Positions 9,609 to 17,283 of a stretch of DNA of 64,000 nt are shown in pieces (within the stretch, counting starts at the first letter, position 1; the number at the start of each line of letters is the position of its first letter). The position numbers and the translations under genes are program-made. A model generated the notes under the pieces. That model did not search any database. It was not told the origin of the DNA and saw only the letters and a list, made by a program, of their open reading frames with translations. Location of the stretch: assembly GCA_022793875.1 (NCBI GenBank), contig JAAWDR010000026.1, positions 1 through 64,000 of the forward strand. Reading direction: 5' to 3'. The stretch is from Clostridia bacterium. GTDB lineage: Bacteria > Bacillota > Clostridia > TANB77 > CAG-508.

Positions 9609-9746
9609 ATGAGTGCAAAAAATGTCGAAAAAAATCAAAATTTCATCAAGTATTATGAACTTTACAAACAATTAAGAAATGAAGGATATACAAAAGAACA
9701 AATCTTAATCATTATTAGGAAGGTTTTCAACAGGAACAACAATTAG
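9609..9746 (+). CDS. Small ORF (45 aa), function unknown
   Basis: Not in the ORF track. It encodes a 45-aa charged helical peptide beginning MSAKNVEKN and ending in RNNN, with a middle KQLRNEGYTKEQI stretch that resembles a short helix-turn-helix-like segment. AAGGGA is close to the ATG and a strong promoter lies just upstream, so the leader would be very short. Its 3' end overlaps the convergent XRE gene by about 40 bp, so the transcript could also act as antisense RNA. The excisionase position next to int is suggestive, but the sequence is not recognisable as an Xis. Confidence 0.4.
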   Translation: MSAKNVEKNQNFIKYYELYKQLRNEGYTKEQILIIIRKVFNRNNN

Positions 9747-10175
9747 TTTTGCAGATTCTAAAGCTTTATCAGGCTCTTGATAAAGCTTTTTATTATCCTT
9801 AATAACCTTTTCAAATAATTCAAGATGTTCTTTTTTTATTTCTTCATCAGCTTTTAATGCACCAACACTAACTAAGGTTTCTTTTAGAAAAGAATACGTT
9901 TGAGCAGATTCAGCAAGTATTTTCAATTGTGGATCTGAATTAGTAAGAACTTCAATATCAACATTTAAAAAATTACAAATTTTTAATACTGTAGAAACGT
10001 GAGGATAATTATAACCTTTACAAATATTTGTGATAGTTCCTTTTGTAACTCCAATACCTTTTGCTAAATCAACTTTTTTCATTTGTAATTGATCCAAAAG
10101 TTTTTCTAAATTTTTTCCAAAACTAGAATTATATATAATATCATTATTGTTGTTTTTTTTATTATCTTTTGGCAT
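9705..10175 (-). CDS. XRE-family transcriptional repressor (element control)
   Basis: 156 aa with an N-terminal Asn/Lys stretch, then a helix-turn-helix about residues 20-75 (KVDLAKGIGVTKGTITNIC) and a C-terminal helical part. Typical of ICE or phage repressors that hold early genes silent. AAAGGAG is placed correctly before the start. It is divergent from the replication module, and the 250-bp divergent region contains several ATTTAAGTT half-sites and a palindrome at the opposing promoter, which makes autoregulation plus repression of the rightward operon likely. Confidence 0.85.
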   Translation of the reverse strand: MPKDNKKNNNNDIIYNSSFGKNLEKLLDQLQMKKVDLAKGIGVTKGTITNICKGYNYPHVSTVLKICNFLNVDIEVLTNSDPQLKILAESAQTYSFLKETLVSVGALKADEEIKKEHLELFEKVIKDNKKLYQEPDKALESAKLIVVPVENLPNND

Positions 10176-10208
10176 AAAAAACTCCTTTCAGTTAATTTGG
10201 ATATATTT

Positions 10209-10421
10209 ATTTAAGTTGAATTTAAGTTAAATTGCAATTTCAATAAAGTTAAAAATAGCAACTTAAATTTGCTTCATTTAATTAACCTTTAATACATTAT
10301 AAAGAAAAAAGCGAAATTAATCAAGTCATTTTACAAAAAAATATCAATTATCTGTACTTTTTTATTAAAATATCTTGACACATTTTAATAAGAGTGATAT
10401 ATATTTTATTGAACTTAAGTT
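10209..10421. promoter_or_regulatory. Divergent control region with operators and rightward promoter
   Basis: ATTTAAGTT occurs at 10209 and 10220 (11 bp apart) and inverted at 10260, and the palindrome AACTTAAGTT lies at 10412-10421. A strong promoter TTGACA, 17 bp, TATATA spans 10375-10403 and points right, so the palindrome overlaps its start point. This is consistent with binding by the XRE protein encoded to the left. Confidence 0.65.
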
Positions 10422-10650
10422 TAAATTAGATGTAAAAAAAGGAGGAAAGAGTATGAAAAATGGCTAAACAAAAGCAAAAACATATTTTTTTTGAAAAATA
10501 AGTACAGACAATTGATACAATTCTAATAATAAAGTGGACATTGTAACAATTTATTTTTTACATATAAAGTACAACAAATTGATACTAATGTGTGAGAGTT
10601 CTATTAAATTAGAATTTTATTTTTAAATTAGAAGTACAGACAATTGATAC
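10341..10650. repeat. GTACAGACAATTGATAC repeat cluster (four copies)
   Basis: Copies at 10502-10518 and 10634-10650 are identical. 10569-10585 is a variant (GTACAACAAATTGATAC) and an inverted variant lies at 10341-10357. The three direct copies are 65-67 bp apart and each is followed by a T-rich stretch. Two more copies occur at 23161 and 23224. Possible DNA-binding sites, iterons or RNA leader elements. The region 10502-10707 holds no other gene I can support except a 13-codon ORF at 10460. Confidence 0.7.
10460..10501 (+). CDS. Possible 13-codon leader peptide
   Basis: GGAGGA at 10441 precedes ATGs at 10453 and 10460; the second reads MAKQKQKHIFFEK then stop. It resembles the first residues of the replisome organiser at 10959 (MAKKKGKQKRYFW), so it may be a decayed copy of that start or a leader peptide. 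Weak evidence. Confidence 0.2.
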   Translation: MAKQKQKHIFFEK

Positions 10651-10707
10651 AAAAAATATGTGAATATTAAAAAATATAATTTTATTACAGCAAAATAGGA
10701 GAAAACT

Positions 10708-10914
10708 ATGAGCGAGTTTATTAGAAAAGAGTTTTTAAGGTTTATATATCAATTCATATTAAATAAGAAATATAGCACAGCAGAAAAGCTAATGGATTTT
10801 TTAATTAATAATGAAAATGATATAAATTTGGTTAATTGGTATTTAGAATTTAAAAAATTATTATATGAAAGACCATTAATAATTTGTCAAAGAATCAGGG
10901 AATATTTGAGGTAA
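10708..10914 (+). CDS. Unknown small protein (68 aa)
   Basis: First complete gene of the rightward replication operon, with AGGAG before the ATG. The product is a basic, helical, soluble protein (contains NKKYSTAEKLMDFL) with no recognised family. It sits 45 bp ahead of the replication initiator gene, as small conserved ICE proteins often do. Confidence 0.6.
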   Translation: MSEFIRKEFLRFIYQFILNKKYSTAEKLMDFLINNENDINLVNWYLEFKKLLYERPLIICQRIREYLR

Positions 10915-10958
10915 GCAAAAGAATTAAAAAAATATACAAGAGAAAAGGAGAAATTATT

Positions 10959-11987
10959 ATGGCAAAGAAAAAAGGAAAACAAAAAAGATATTTTTGGTTA
11001 AAACTAAAAGAGGATTGGTTTAGTGGTACAACTGAAAAATATCTAAAATCATTACCAGCAGGAGATAGTTTGCTAATAACATATTTAAAAATTCAATTGA
11101 TAAGTTTAAAAACAGAAGGATTTTTAAAATATGAAAGATTATTACCATCTGCAGAAGAAGAAATAGCAATGTTAATTGATGAACCAGTAAATAATGTAAG
11201 ATTACTTATAAATGTATTATTAAAGACAGGGGCAATCGAAAGACTAGATGATAATTCTCTTTATTTGTTATCTTTACAAAATTTAATTGGCTCAGAAGGT
11301 AGTAGTACAGATAGAGTAAGAAGATTCAGAGAAAGACAAAAGGCGTTACAATGTAACAATAATCAGTTACAAATAGAAGGCGAAACAATTGAAACAATTG
11401 GAACAGAAGTGGAAAATTCAAAAGCGTTACAATGTAACGAAAATGTAACGCAAGATGATAATGACGAAAATTTGAAAATATTGCAAAATCTGGATTTGAA
11501 GGCACAGCGTTACAATGTAACACAAATGAAACGTAATGGTAACGGAGAGAAAGAGCAAGAACAAGATTTAGAGCAAGAACTAGAGCAAAATAACACTACA
11601 CTAGACTACACTACACTTGAAATTATATTTAATTATATAAATAAATATGAAGTGAAAAAACAATTAGATTTTTCTCTCACAGAAGAGCAACAAAAAGAAC
11701 AAGCTAGAATGTTTTTAGTAATAAATACACTTAAAAAACTAGAACTATATTTACCAGATGAAAAAGCATTGGAGATTATGACAAAAGATAGACAAAAAGA
11801 TTTGCTTATTCAATATTACGTTATAGATGAATTTTCTAAAAGTCCATATAATTTTTTACTTTATAAATTAAATACAGAAAATTTTAATTTTAGATATAAA
11901 AAAGCAATGAAGTACGTTGATAAATCAGACTTGGAAAGATTTGTAAGCTATTTAATAGCTTGTTTGCAAGAGGAATTACTAGGTTAA
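10959..11987 (+). CDS. Phage-type replisome organiser / replication initiator
   Basis: From the ATG at 10959 (AAAGGAG upstream) the product is 342 aa; the ORF track start at 10884 lacks a ribosome site. Residues 10-120 match the phage replisome organiser N-terminal domain (RYFWLKLKEDWF, LPAGDSLLITYLK), a winged-helix domain that binds the origin. The middle (about 125-230) is a low-complexity linker encoded by DNA that carries three identical palindromes. The C-terminus is helical and could contact a helicase loader or DnaD-like partner. It probably replicates the excised circle. Confidence 0.85.
   Translation: MAKKKGKQKRYFWLKLKEDWFSGTTEKYLKSLPAGDSLLITYLKIQLISLKTEGFLKYERLLPSAEEEIAMLIDEPVNNVRLLINVLLKTGAIERLDDNSLYLLSLQNLIGSEGSSTDRVRRFRERQKALQCNNNQLQIEGETIETIGTEVENSKALQCNENVTQDDNDENLKILQNLDLKAQRYNVTQMKRNGNGEKEQEQDLEQELEQNNTTLDYTTLEIIFNYINKYEVKKQLDFSLTEEQQKEQARMFLVINTLKKLELYLPDEKALEIMTKDRQKDLLIQYYVIDEFSKSPYNFLLYKLNTENFNFRYKKAMKYVDKSDLERFVSYLIACLQEELLG
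11345..11521. repeat. Three 13-bp palindromic iterons inside the replication gene (candidate origin)
   Basis: GTTACAATGTAAC, a perfect palindrome, occurs at 11345-11357, 11426-11438 and 11509-11521, spaced 81 and 83 bp. Each is preceded by GC in GCGTTACAATG. Half-sites (GTTACAAAT, ATGTAACGC, GGTAACGG) lie between and after them. Origins embedded in initiator genes are known for phage-type systems. Confidence 0.65.
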
Positions 11988-12030
11988 AAGAGTATAATTT
12001 TATGTTTTTTTATATTTTTAGGAGTTAGAA

Positions 12031-12291
12031 ATGAAACAGATTATTATGCAATTAAAGGCATTAGGAGTAATAAGATTTGTTTTATTCTATTTACTTGTAG
12101 CATTAGAGTTTATATTAAATTTACCATATATCATCATTAGAAATATTTATTTAATATTCAATCTAATGTTTAAGAGAACAGACAAATTTTTTGAAAGAGA
12201 ACGAATTATATTACTCCTAAAAATAGGTTTTACCAGAAAATTTTTATATAAATGTAAAGAGGATTATAAGCATTATATAAAAAACTTATAA
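12031..12291 (+). CDS. Small basic membrane protein (86 aa)
   Basis: TTAGGAG precedes the ATG. Residues 12-50 are strongly hydrophobic (VLFYLLVALEFILNLPYIII), giving one long or two short helices. The C-terminal half is Lys/Arg-rich and probably cytoplasmic. No family recognised. It lies between the replication initiator and a coiled-coil DNA-binding protein. Confidence 0.6.
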   Translation: MKQIIMQLKALGVIRFVLFYLLVALEFILNLPYIIIRNIYLIFNLMFKRTDKFFERERIILLLKIGFTRKFLYKCKEDYKHYIKNL

Positions 12292-12329
12292 AATTTAATT
12301 TTATTACAAAAGAAATTGGAGGAATTGTA

Positions 12330-12839
12330 ATGGGGCAAAAAGTTTATACGCAAAAAGAGATTAGTATAATGTTTAATAAATCTTTAGCACTATTAGCTCA
12401 TTACAAAAAAGAACTAATAGAAAAAGGATATATGTATAAAAATGAAAAGGGGAAAAATGTAATAAATCAGGAAGGAGCAGAATATTTAAGGCGAAGATTT
12501 GCTGAAATAGACCAATCTAAAAGAAAAAATAAAAATGTAAAAGAAGATAAAATTGTATTAGAGCAAGAAGTTAAAATTTTACAAAAAGAAAAAGAGTGGT
12601 ACAAAGATAAACTAGAATATTACAAGAATCAAGCTGAAGATTGGAAAAAACAAGCAGAAAATTGGAAAGATGAAAAAAATAAGGAGTATAAAGATAAAGA
12701 AATTTGGAGAGAAATGGCTATAAAAAATGAAAGAATACTTTTAGAAAATCGAAAGATGTTACTATCATCTTCCAAAGAAAAACCTAATATTTTTAAAAAA
12801 TTAAAACAAAAAGAAAGGGGAAATAATGAAGGAGCTTGA
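12330..12839 (+). CDS. HTH plus coiled-coil protein (KfrA-like architecture)
   Basis: 169 aa. Residues 1-55 look like a winged or simple helix-turn-helix (YTQKEISIMFNKSLALLAHY), and residues 65-145 form a long charged coiled coil rich in Lys, Glu and Trp (YKNQAEDWKKQAENWKDE). This is the architecture of plasmid KfrA-type or other accessory DNA-binding proteins; I infer a role in partition or replication control. A GGAGG site precedes it, and it overlaps the next gene by 14 bp, so the two are probably translationally coupled. Confidence 0.6.
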   Translation: MGQKVYTQKEISIMFNKSLALLAHYKKELIEKGYMYKNEKGKNVINQEGAEYLRRRFAEIDQSKRKNKNVKEDKIVLEQEVKILQKEKEWYKDKLEYYKNQAEDWKKQAENWKDEKNKEYKDKEIWREMAIKNERILLENRKMLLSSSKEKPNIFKKLKQKERGNNEGA

Positions 12840-13008
12840 TGGAAAATATTGTTTATATGAAAAGAGTAATTATGTTTGTGGCATATTGAAAGTTAAGGAT
12901 TGCAAAAAATGTAAATTTAAAGTTCCAAATACAGAAGAAAATTATCAAAAGAAAATAATACAGGTTGAGAAAGATATTGATATGTATAAGGCTAAACATC
13001 TCATTTAA
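12826..13008 (+). CDS. Small putative zinc-binding protein (60 aa)
   Basis: Four Cys in the first half (C-x8-C-x7-C-x2-C, including DCKKCKF) suggest one zinc site. The C-terminus is a charged helix. It overlaps the coiled-coil gene by 14 bp; AAGGGGAAA is the likely ribosome site. Such short Cys-motif proteins are common in Firmicutes conjugative elements, but no function is known to me. Confidence 0.6.
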   Translation: MKELDGKYCLYEKSNYVCGILKVKDCKKCKFKVPNTEENYQKKIIQVEKDIDMYKAKHLI

Positions 13009-13022
13009 TATAGGAGGTCCAA

Positions 13023-13301
13023 ATGGAAGAAGTTAATTTAGAAGAATTTCTATTAAAATATGATTTTAGAATAACTAATGATAAAGATATTCCTTTAACA
13101 AGAGTTATAAGAATATGTTTAGATACAGTTGGAGAAAATGATTGGATATATTTTGGATTATATTATTTTGATTCAGAAGAAAACATTCGTAAAAGATTAA
13201 GACTTGTATTAAATGAAAAAATTTTAAAACAATACATATCGAATTTCTATTATGATGAAGAGAGAAAAGTCTTCAGTATATATTTAGAAGATAGGAGTTA
13301 A
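13023..13301 (+). CDS. Unknown protein (92 aa)
   Basis: TAGGAGG lies close before the ATG. Acidic, mixed alpha/beta composition (DWIYFGLYYFDSEE), no membrane or signal segment, family not recognised. It is inside the replication operon with 14 bp to the gene before it. Confidence 0.55.
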   Translation: MEEVNLEEFLLKYDFRITNDKDIPLTRVIRICLDTVGENDWIYFGLYYFDSEENIRKRLRLVLNEKILKQYISNFYYDEERKVFSIYLEDRS

Positions 13302-13328
13302 AAATAAACAGTTAAGGAGGATTTTGAA

Positions 13329-13865
13329 ATGAATCAAACTAATAATGAATTTTTAGAGAAGATGAGAGAAGTAATTAAAGAAGAATTATCTAAAATAGAT
13401 GTTAGGAAGATGAGTTTTGATAGATGTTTAAATAATATAATTGTTATTTTAGAAAATTACAAAACTTTAAAACAATTCACAGCACAGGTTGAAAACGTAA
13501 AGTTTAGTAAAGAAGAAATAGACCAGGCAAAACAAAAAGAAATTGAAAAAATGATGAAAGAAGTTTTTTCAAATAAAGAGATTTATTTAGAATCCTTATA
13601 TAAAAAGCATTTACAAACTAGATTATTTTTGAACTTTTTAGAAGGTACGTTTGAGGAATACATAAAAGAAACTGAAATTTCTATGAAACCAAAAAGCGAA
13701 TTGAAAATTGCAATATTATCAGAAGTGTATATGGAAGGAAAAGAGATTAAACAATTTTTGTATGAACACAACTTGGGATATGGCAGAACATTTTATTATG
13801 CAAGGAATGAACTATATGAAGAACTAGCTGTAAGAGTATTTGGAATTTATGCACTAAAATTATAA
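13329..13865 (+). CDS. Probable ArpU/RinA-like phage-type transcription regulator
   Basis: 178 aa, AAGGAGG before the ATG. Mostly helical with a C-terminal segment (residues 115-178) that looks like a sigma-like helix-turn-helix: a spaced pair of helices, then GRTFYYARNELYEELAVRVF, which matches the shape of ArpU/RinA-type regulators of phage and ICE late genes. The match is by pattern only. It may control downstream element genes. Confidence 0.45.
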   Translation: MNQTNNEFLEKMREVIKEELSKIDVRKMSFDRCLNNIIVILENYKTLKQFTAQVENVKFSKEEIDQAKQKEIEKMMKEVFSNKEIYLESLYKKHLQTRLFLNFLEGTFEEYIKETEISMKPKSELKIAILSEVYMEGKEIKQFLYEHNLGYGRTFYYARNELYEELAVRVFGIYALKL

Positions 13866-13902
13866 GATAGATAAGAAACAAAAGAGAAAGAAGTGATAAT
13901 AT

Positions 13903-14361
13903 GTGAGATCAATTAGGAAAATACGCCAAAGAATAAAAAAGAATCCTACTGATATTCCTTATGATGTAAAAGTATCAGTAGCAATTAGAGATAATGGTAT
14001 GTGTATTAATTGTAAAAATAAAAAAGGAATAGGACAACCTAATGCTCATTTTATAGCAAGGCAATTTGGTGGACTAGGTATTGAGGAAAATATTTTAGAA
14101 TTATGTGATATTTGTCATAAAGAATTTGATAATTCAATAGGTAAAGAAAAAGTACAATTAGAACAAAAGTATGAAAAATATTTGAAAAGTAAATATCCAT
14201 ATTGGAACAAAGAAATGTTAGTTTTAAGAAGTTATAAAATAAAAAAATGCAAGTTGTGTAATAAAGAATTTGGAACAAAGTCAAGTAAAGAAAAGATTTG
14301 CAAGGTATGTAAAAACAATCTCAAACTAAAGCAACTTGCGTGTTCCACTAAAATTTCGTAA
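13903..14361 (+). CDS. HNH endonuclease-like protein
   Basis: 152 aa starting at GTG 13903 (the ATG two bases earlier is followed by a stop). The HNH box spans about residues 34-75: CINC, then the His of AHFIARQFGG, Asn in EENILEL and CDICHKEFD with the second Cys pair and final His. A second zinc pair (CKLC, CKVC) follows at the C-terminus. Its last codons run into the first hairpin of an oriT-like module, and the stop codon lies in the hairpin loop. It could be a nicking enzyme or a homing-type nuclease; the role is not proven. Confidence 0.7.
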   Translation: MRSIRKIRQRIKKNPTDIPYDVKVSVAIRDNGMCINCKNKKGIGQPNAHFIARQFGGLGIEENILELCDICHKEFDNSIGKEKVQLEQKYEKYLKSKYPYWNKEMLVLRSYKIKKCKLCNKEFGTKSSKEKICKVCKNNLKLKQLACSTKIS

Positions 14362-14493
14362 GAAATTTAGTGGCAGGATAAGAAAAACGGAGGTTTTTCT
14401 GGTTACACTTAGAAAGACAAGCTTTCTAGTCCTCTTTTAGAGCTAAAAATGTTAAGAGGATTTAAAGATGGCATACACTTCGGTGTATTTTTT
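14335..14493 (-). other. oriT-like module A (inverted copy of 19915-20070)
   Basis: Read on the minus strand this contains TATCCTG^CC (14380 to 14372), an exact fit to the IncP/MOBP nic consensus YATCCTG^Y. Directly 5' of it is an 8-bp hairpin (arms at 14381-14388 and 14393-14400), and on the other side a hairpin at 14345-14373. A further hairpin TAGAAAG/CTTTCTA lies at 14410-14428, and a UUCG-loop hairpin ATACACTTCGGTGTAT plus T6 at 14473-14493. It can also be read as a structured transcript ending in a terminator on the plus strand. See the findings. Confidence 0.65.
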
Positions 14494-14522
14494 AGCAAAG
14501 GATAATGGAGGAACATTGAAAA

Positions 14523-14741
14523 ATGGCTATTTTTATAACAGTATTCATAACAATAGTGCTTTTTTGTATAGTTTTTCTTTTATATTGTTGTATTGTTGTA
14601 GGAAATCAAAGTAAAACTGATGAAGAAAGAGAATTTGAAAATTTAGAACAGTCAGAATATATAAAGAAATCAAAAGAAATAAAAAAGCAAAATAAGAAAA
14701 ATAGATATAAAGATAAAAATGATAAAATTATTTATCTTTAA
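14523..14741 (+). CDS. Small membrane protein (72 aa)
   Basis: GGAGG upstream. One N-terminal membrane helix (residues 2-28, ITVFITIVLFCIVFLLYC), then a very charged Lys/Glu tail. Sits between the oriT-like module and topB, probably co-transcribed with topB. Function unknown. Confidence 0.6.
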   Translation: MAIFITVFITIVLFCIVFLLYCCIVVGNQSKTDEEREFENLEQSEYIKKSKEIKKQNKKNRYKDKNDKIIYL

Positions 14742-14755
14742 GAAAGTAGGTACAG

Positions 14756-16846
14756 ATGAAAAGTTTAATAATTGCAGAAAAACCAGAACTTGCAAAATCA
14801 ATAGTAAATGCAATAGATGGGAAAGTAAGTAACAAAGAAGGATATTTTGAAAAAGGAAATTATATAGTAACGTGGGCTTATGGTCATATTTTAAGATTAA
14901 AGACACCAGAGGAATATGATGAAAGCAATGAAAATTGGGAAATAAAACAGTTGCCAATATATTTTGAAAACTGGGGGAAAGTTCCTATTGGTAAAACTAA
15001 GAAACAGTTTAATATTATAAAAAAACTAATAAATGAATGTGATGAAGTAATTAATGCAGGAGATATAGATGAGGAAGGACAATTATTGATAGATGAAATA
15101 ATTGAATATTGCAAATTCAAGGGTAATGTTAAAAGAATACAAACATCTGCATTTAATGAAGATTACTTAAAGAAAGCATTGAGAAATTTAGAACCTAATT
15201 CAAAATATAAGACTTGGGGAAAGAGTGCAAATGCAAGAGCAATAGCAGATTATGTTGTAGGTATAAATCTAAGTAGATATTTTTCTTTATTAAATGAAAC
15301 CACATTGTCAGTAGGAAGAGTGCAAACTCCAACATTAGGATTAGTAGTAAATCGTGATTTAGCAATTGAAAATCATATAAAAGAAAAATATTATGACGGA
15401 TATGTAGATATTAATGTAAATGGAAATATTGTTAAGGCAAAATTAGAAAATAAAGATAATGTTATTTATAAAAATCAAGAAGAGTTAAAACATATATTAG
15501 ATAAGTTTATAAATAAAAATCTAAAAGTAAATATAACAAAACAAATTAAAAATGAAAATGCTCCATTACCATTTAATCTAACTAAGTTACAATCTCATAT
15601 TAGTAAAAAATATAAAATTAAGCCTGATGAAACATTGAAAATAACGCAGGATTTAAGAGAAAAATATCACGCAATAACATATAACAGAAGTGATAGTCAA
15701 TATCTTAATGAAGAACATTATAAAGAAGCACCAGAAGTTATAAAAAAGGTATTAAAAAATATTGATTTAAAATTAGATTTAGATTATAGTAATTTACCTC
15801 ATTCAAAATGTTTTGATGATAGTAAAGTAACAGCTCATCACGGAATCATACCAACTTTAATAAATTTAGAGTTATCTAAAATGAATGATAAAGAACAAAA
15901 AGTATATAAAGAAATTTGTATGTATTATTTAATCCAATTTATCAGACCATTAAAAAAAGAGATTACATATTTAGAAACAGAAGATCAAAATAAATATAAG
16001 TTTAAAGCAAGTTCAACAAATATTTTAGATGAAGGATTTAAGAAATACTTAGATAAGGATAGTAATAATGATAATATAGAATCAACATTGTCAAAATTAT
16101 TAGATGGATTATATACTGGAATTATAATAAAAAATGATATTAAAGAAATAGAAACAAAACCACTTGCAAGATATACACAGGCAAGCCTAATAGAAGATAT
16201 GACAAGAATATCAAAATATGTTGATGATCCTAAAATAAAAGAAATATTAAAACGAAAAGATAAGGATAAGGAAGGCGAAAATGGAAGTATAGGTACAAGT
16301 GCAACACGAGCGAGCATTATTCAAAATCTGATAAAAAGAGGATATATTAAAGAAGAAAAAGATAAAGTTATTTCGACAGAATTAGGTAGAGAATATTATA
16401 AGATATTACCTGACGAATGGAAAAAAGCAGATTTAACAGCAAAGTGGTGGATTATCCAGGAAGAAATACGAGATGGAAAAGCAGATCAAAATAAGCTATT
16501 AAAATCTATTCTTTTAGATATAAAAAATGTTTTAGAAACGAAAGATGTGTCAAAATTCAAATTAAAGAGAGACTATAAAAGCGAAAAGACAATATTAGGA
16601 CATTGTCCTTTATGTGGTAAAGACATTATCGAATCTAATAAATCATATTATTGTTCTGGATATAAAGAGGGTTGTAAATTTTCAATTTGGAAAACTATAT
16701 CAGGAAAGAAAATATCAAAAACAAACGCTAAACAATTGTTAGAAAAAGGAATAACAACAGAAATAAAAGGTTTTAAATCTAAATCTGGAAAGCAGTTTAA
16801 TGCAAAATTACAAATTATAAACGAAGAAATCAAATTTTTATTTTAG
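14756..16846 (+). CDS. topB: Type IA DNA topoisomerase (TopB/topoisomerase III-like)
   Basis: Relaxes or decatenates DNA via single-strand passage; such genes are standard in Gram-positive conjugative elements. 696 aa. The N-terminal TOPRIM domain has the Glu of IIAEKPELAKSI and acidic residues in GDIDEEGQLL. The catalytic Tyr sits in ITYNRSDSQYL near residue 306 (family form ITYPRTDSRYL). A zinc ribbon (CPLCGKD ... CSGYKEGC) closes the chain. Length is normal. The N for P change next to the Tyr is a mild departure. Ends at a shared terminator with the convergent XRE gene. Confidence 0.93.
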   Translation: MKSLIIAEKPELAKSIVNAIDGKVSNKEGYFEKGNYIVTWAYGHILRLKTPEEYDESNENWEIKQLPIYFENWGKVPIGKTKKQFNIIKKLINECDEVINAGDIDEEGQLLIDEIIEYCKFKGNVKRIQTSAFNEDYLKKALRNLEPNSKYKTWGKSANARAIADYVVGINLSRYFSLLNETTLSVGRVQTPTLGLVVNRDLAIENHIKEKYYDGYVDINVNGNIVKAKLENKDNVIYKNQEELKHILDKFINKNLKVNITKQIKNENAPLPFNLTKLQSHISKKYKIKPDETLKITQDLREKYHAITYNRSDSQYLNEEHYKEAPEVIKKVLKNIDLKLDLDYSNLPHSKCFDDSKVTAHHGIIPTLINLELSKMNDKEQKVYKEICMYYLIQFIRPLKKEITYLETEDQNKYKFKASSTNILDEGFKKYLDKDSNNDNIESTLSKLLDGLYTGIIIKNDIKEIETKPLARYTQASLIEDMTRISKYVDDPKIKEILKRKDKDKEGENGSIGTSATRASIIQNLIKRGYIKEEKDKVISTELGREYYKILPDEWKKADLTAKWWIIQEEIRDGKADQNKLLKSILLDIKNVLETKDVSKFKLKRDYKSEKTILGHCPLCGKDIIESNKSYYCSGYKEGCKFSIWKTISGKKISKTNAKQLLEKGITTEIKGFKSKSGKQFNAKLQIINEEIKFLF

Positions 16847-16856
16847 AAAATAATTA

Positions 16857-16897
16857 AAATCCAGGAGAATCAAATAATTATTCTTCTGGATTTTTTA
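16857..16897. terminator. Bidirectional terminator after topB
   Basis: AAATCCAGGAGAAT / ATTCTTCTGGATTTTTT hairpin between convergent topB and the XRE gene; it overlaps the end of the latter. Confidence 0.75.
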
Positions 16898-17138
16898 ACC
16901 AATTTTTAGCTTCAACATTTTTAAATACTTTATCATCAAAAAAGTCTTTTAACTCTATATCAAAACCTTCACAAATATATAGCAAATTTTCTAATCTAAT
17001 TGTTTTGGTACTTCTTTTTAAGAAAACAGAAAGCGTGTTACGAGGTATACCTGTTAAAATACTTAAATCATATATCTTCATATTATTTTCTTTCATAAGT
17101 TGCTTTATTCTTACTACAATTGCGTCAGATAATTCCAT
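16878..17138 (-). CDS. Small XRE-type regulator (86 aa)
   Basis: GAGAGGAG fits the ATG at 17138 better than the track start at 17156. A helix-turn-helix occupies residues 15-70 (MKIYDLSILTGIPRNTLSVF), with a short acidic C-terminus. Divergent from the Spo0A-like gene with 145 bp between starts, so it probably regulates that promoter and its own. Confidence 0.8.
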   Translation of the reverse strand: MELSDAIVVRIKQLMKENNMKIYDLSILTGIPRNTLSVFLKRSTKTIRLENLLYICEGFDIELKDFFDDKVFKNVEAKNWLKNPEE

Positions 17139-17231
17139 CAATTTATCTCCTCTCATAGATACAATTATTTAAAATTATATCAAAAAAAGTTTATTTACCT
17201 GGTCAAGCGATTGAACAAAAAAGAAAAACTA

Positions 17232-17260
17232 TTTATTTTTTTGTGATATTATGTTATAAT
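17232..17260 (+). promoter_or_regulatory. Extended -10 promoter of the Spo0A-like gene
   Basis: TTTATT, 17 bp, TATAAT with an upstream TG (TGTTATAAT), followed by AGGAGGAG and the ATG at 17284. Confidence 0.65.
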
Positions 17261-17283
17261 ATATGGCTAGGAGGAGAAGTTTT

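Noticed and set aside
14341-14500. Module A as an ordinary rho-independent terminator only
   Set aside because: The last hairpin fits a terminator, but the conserved multi-hairpin order, the inverted second copy and the exact nic motif are not explained by that.
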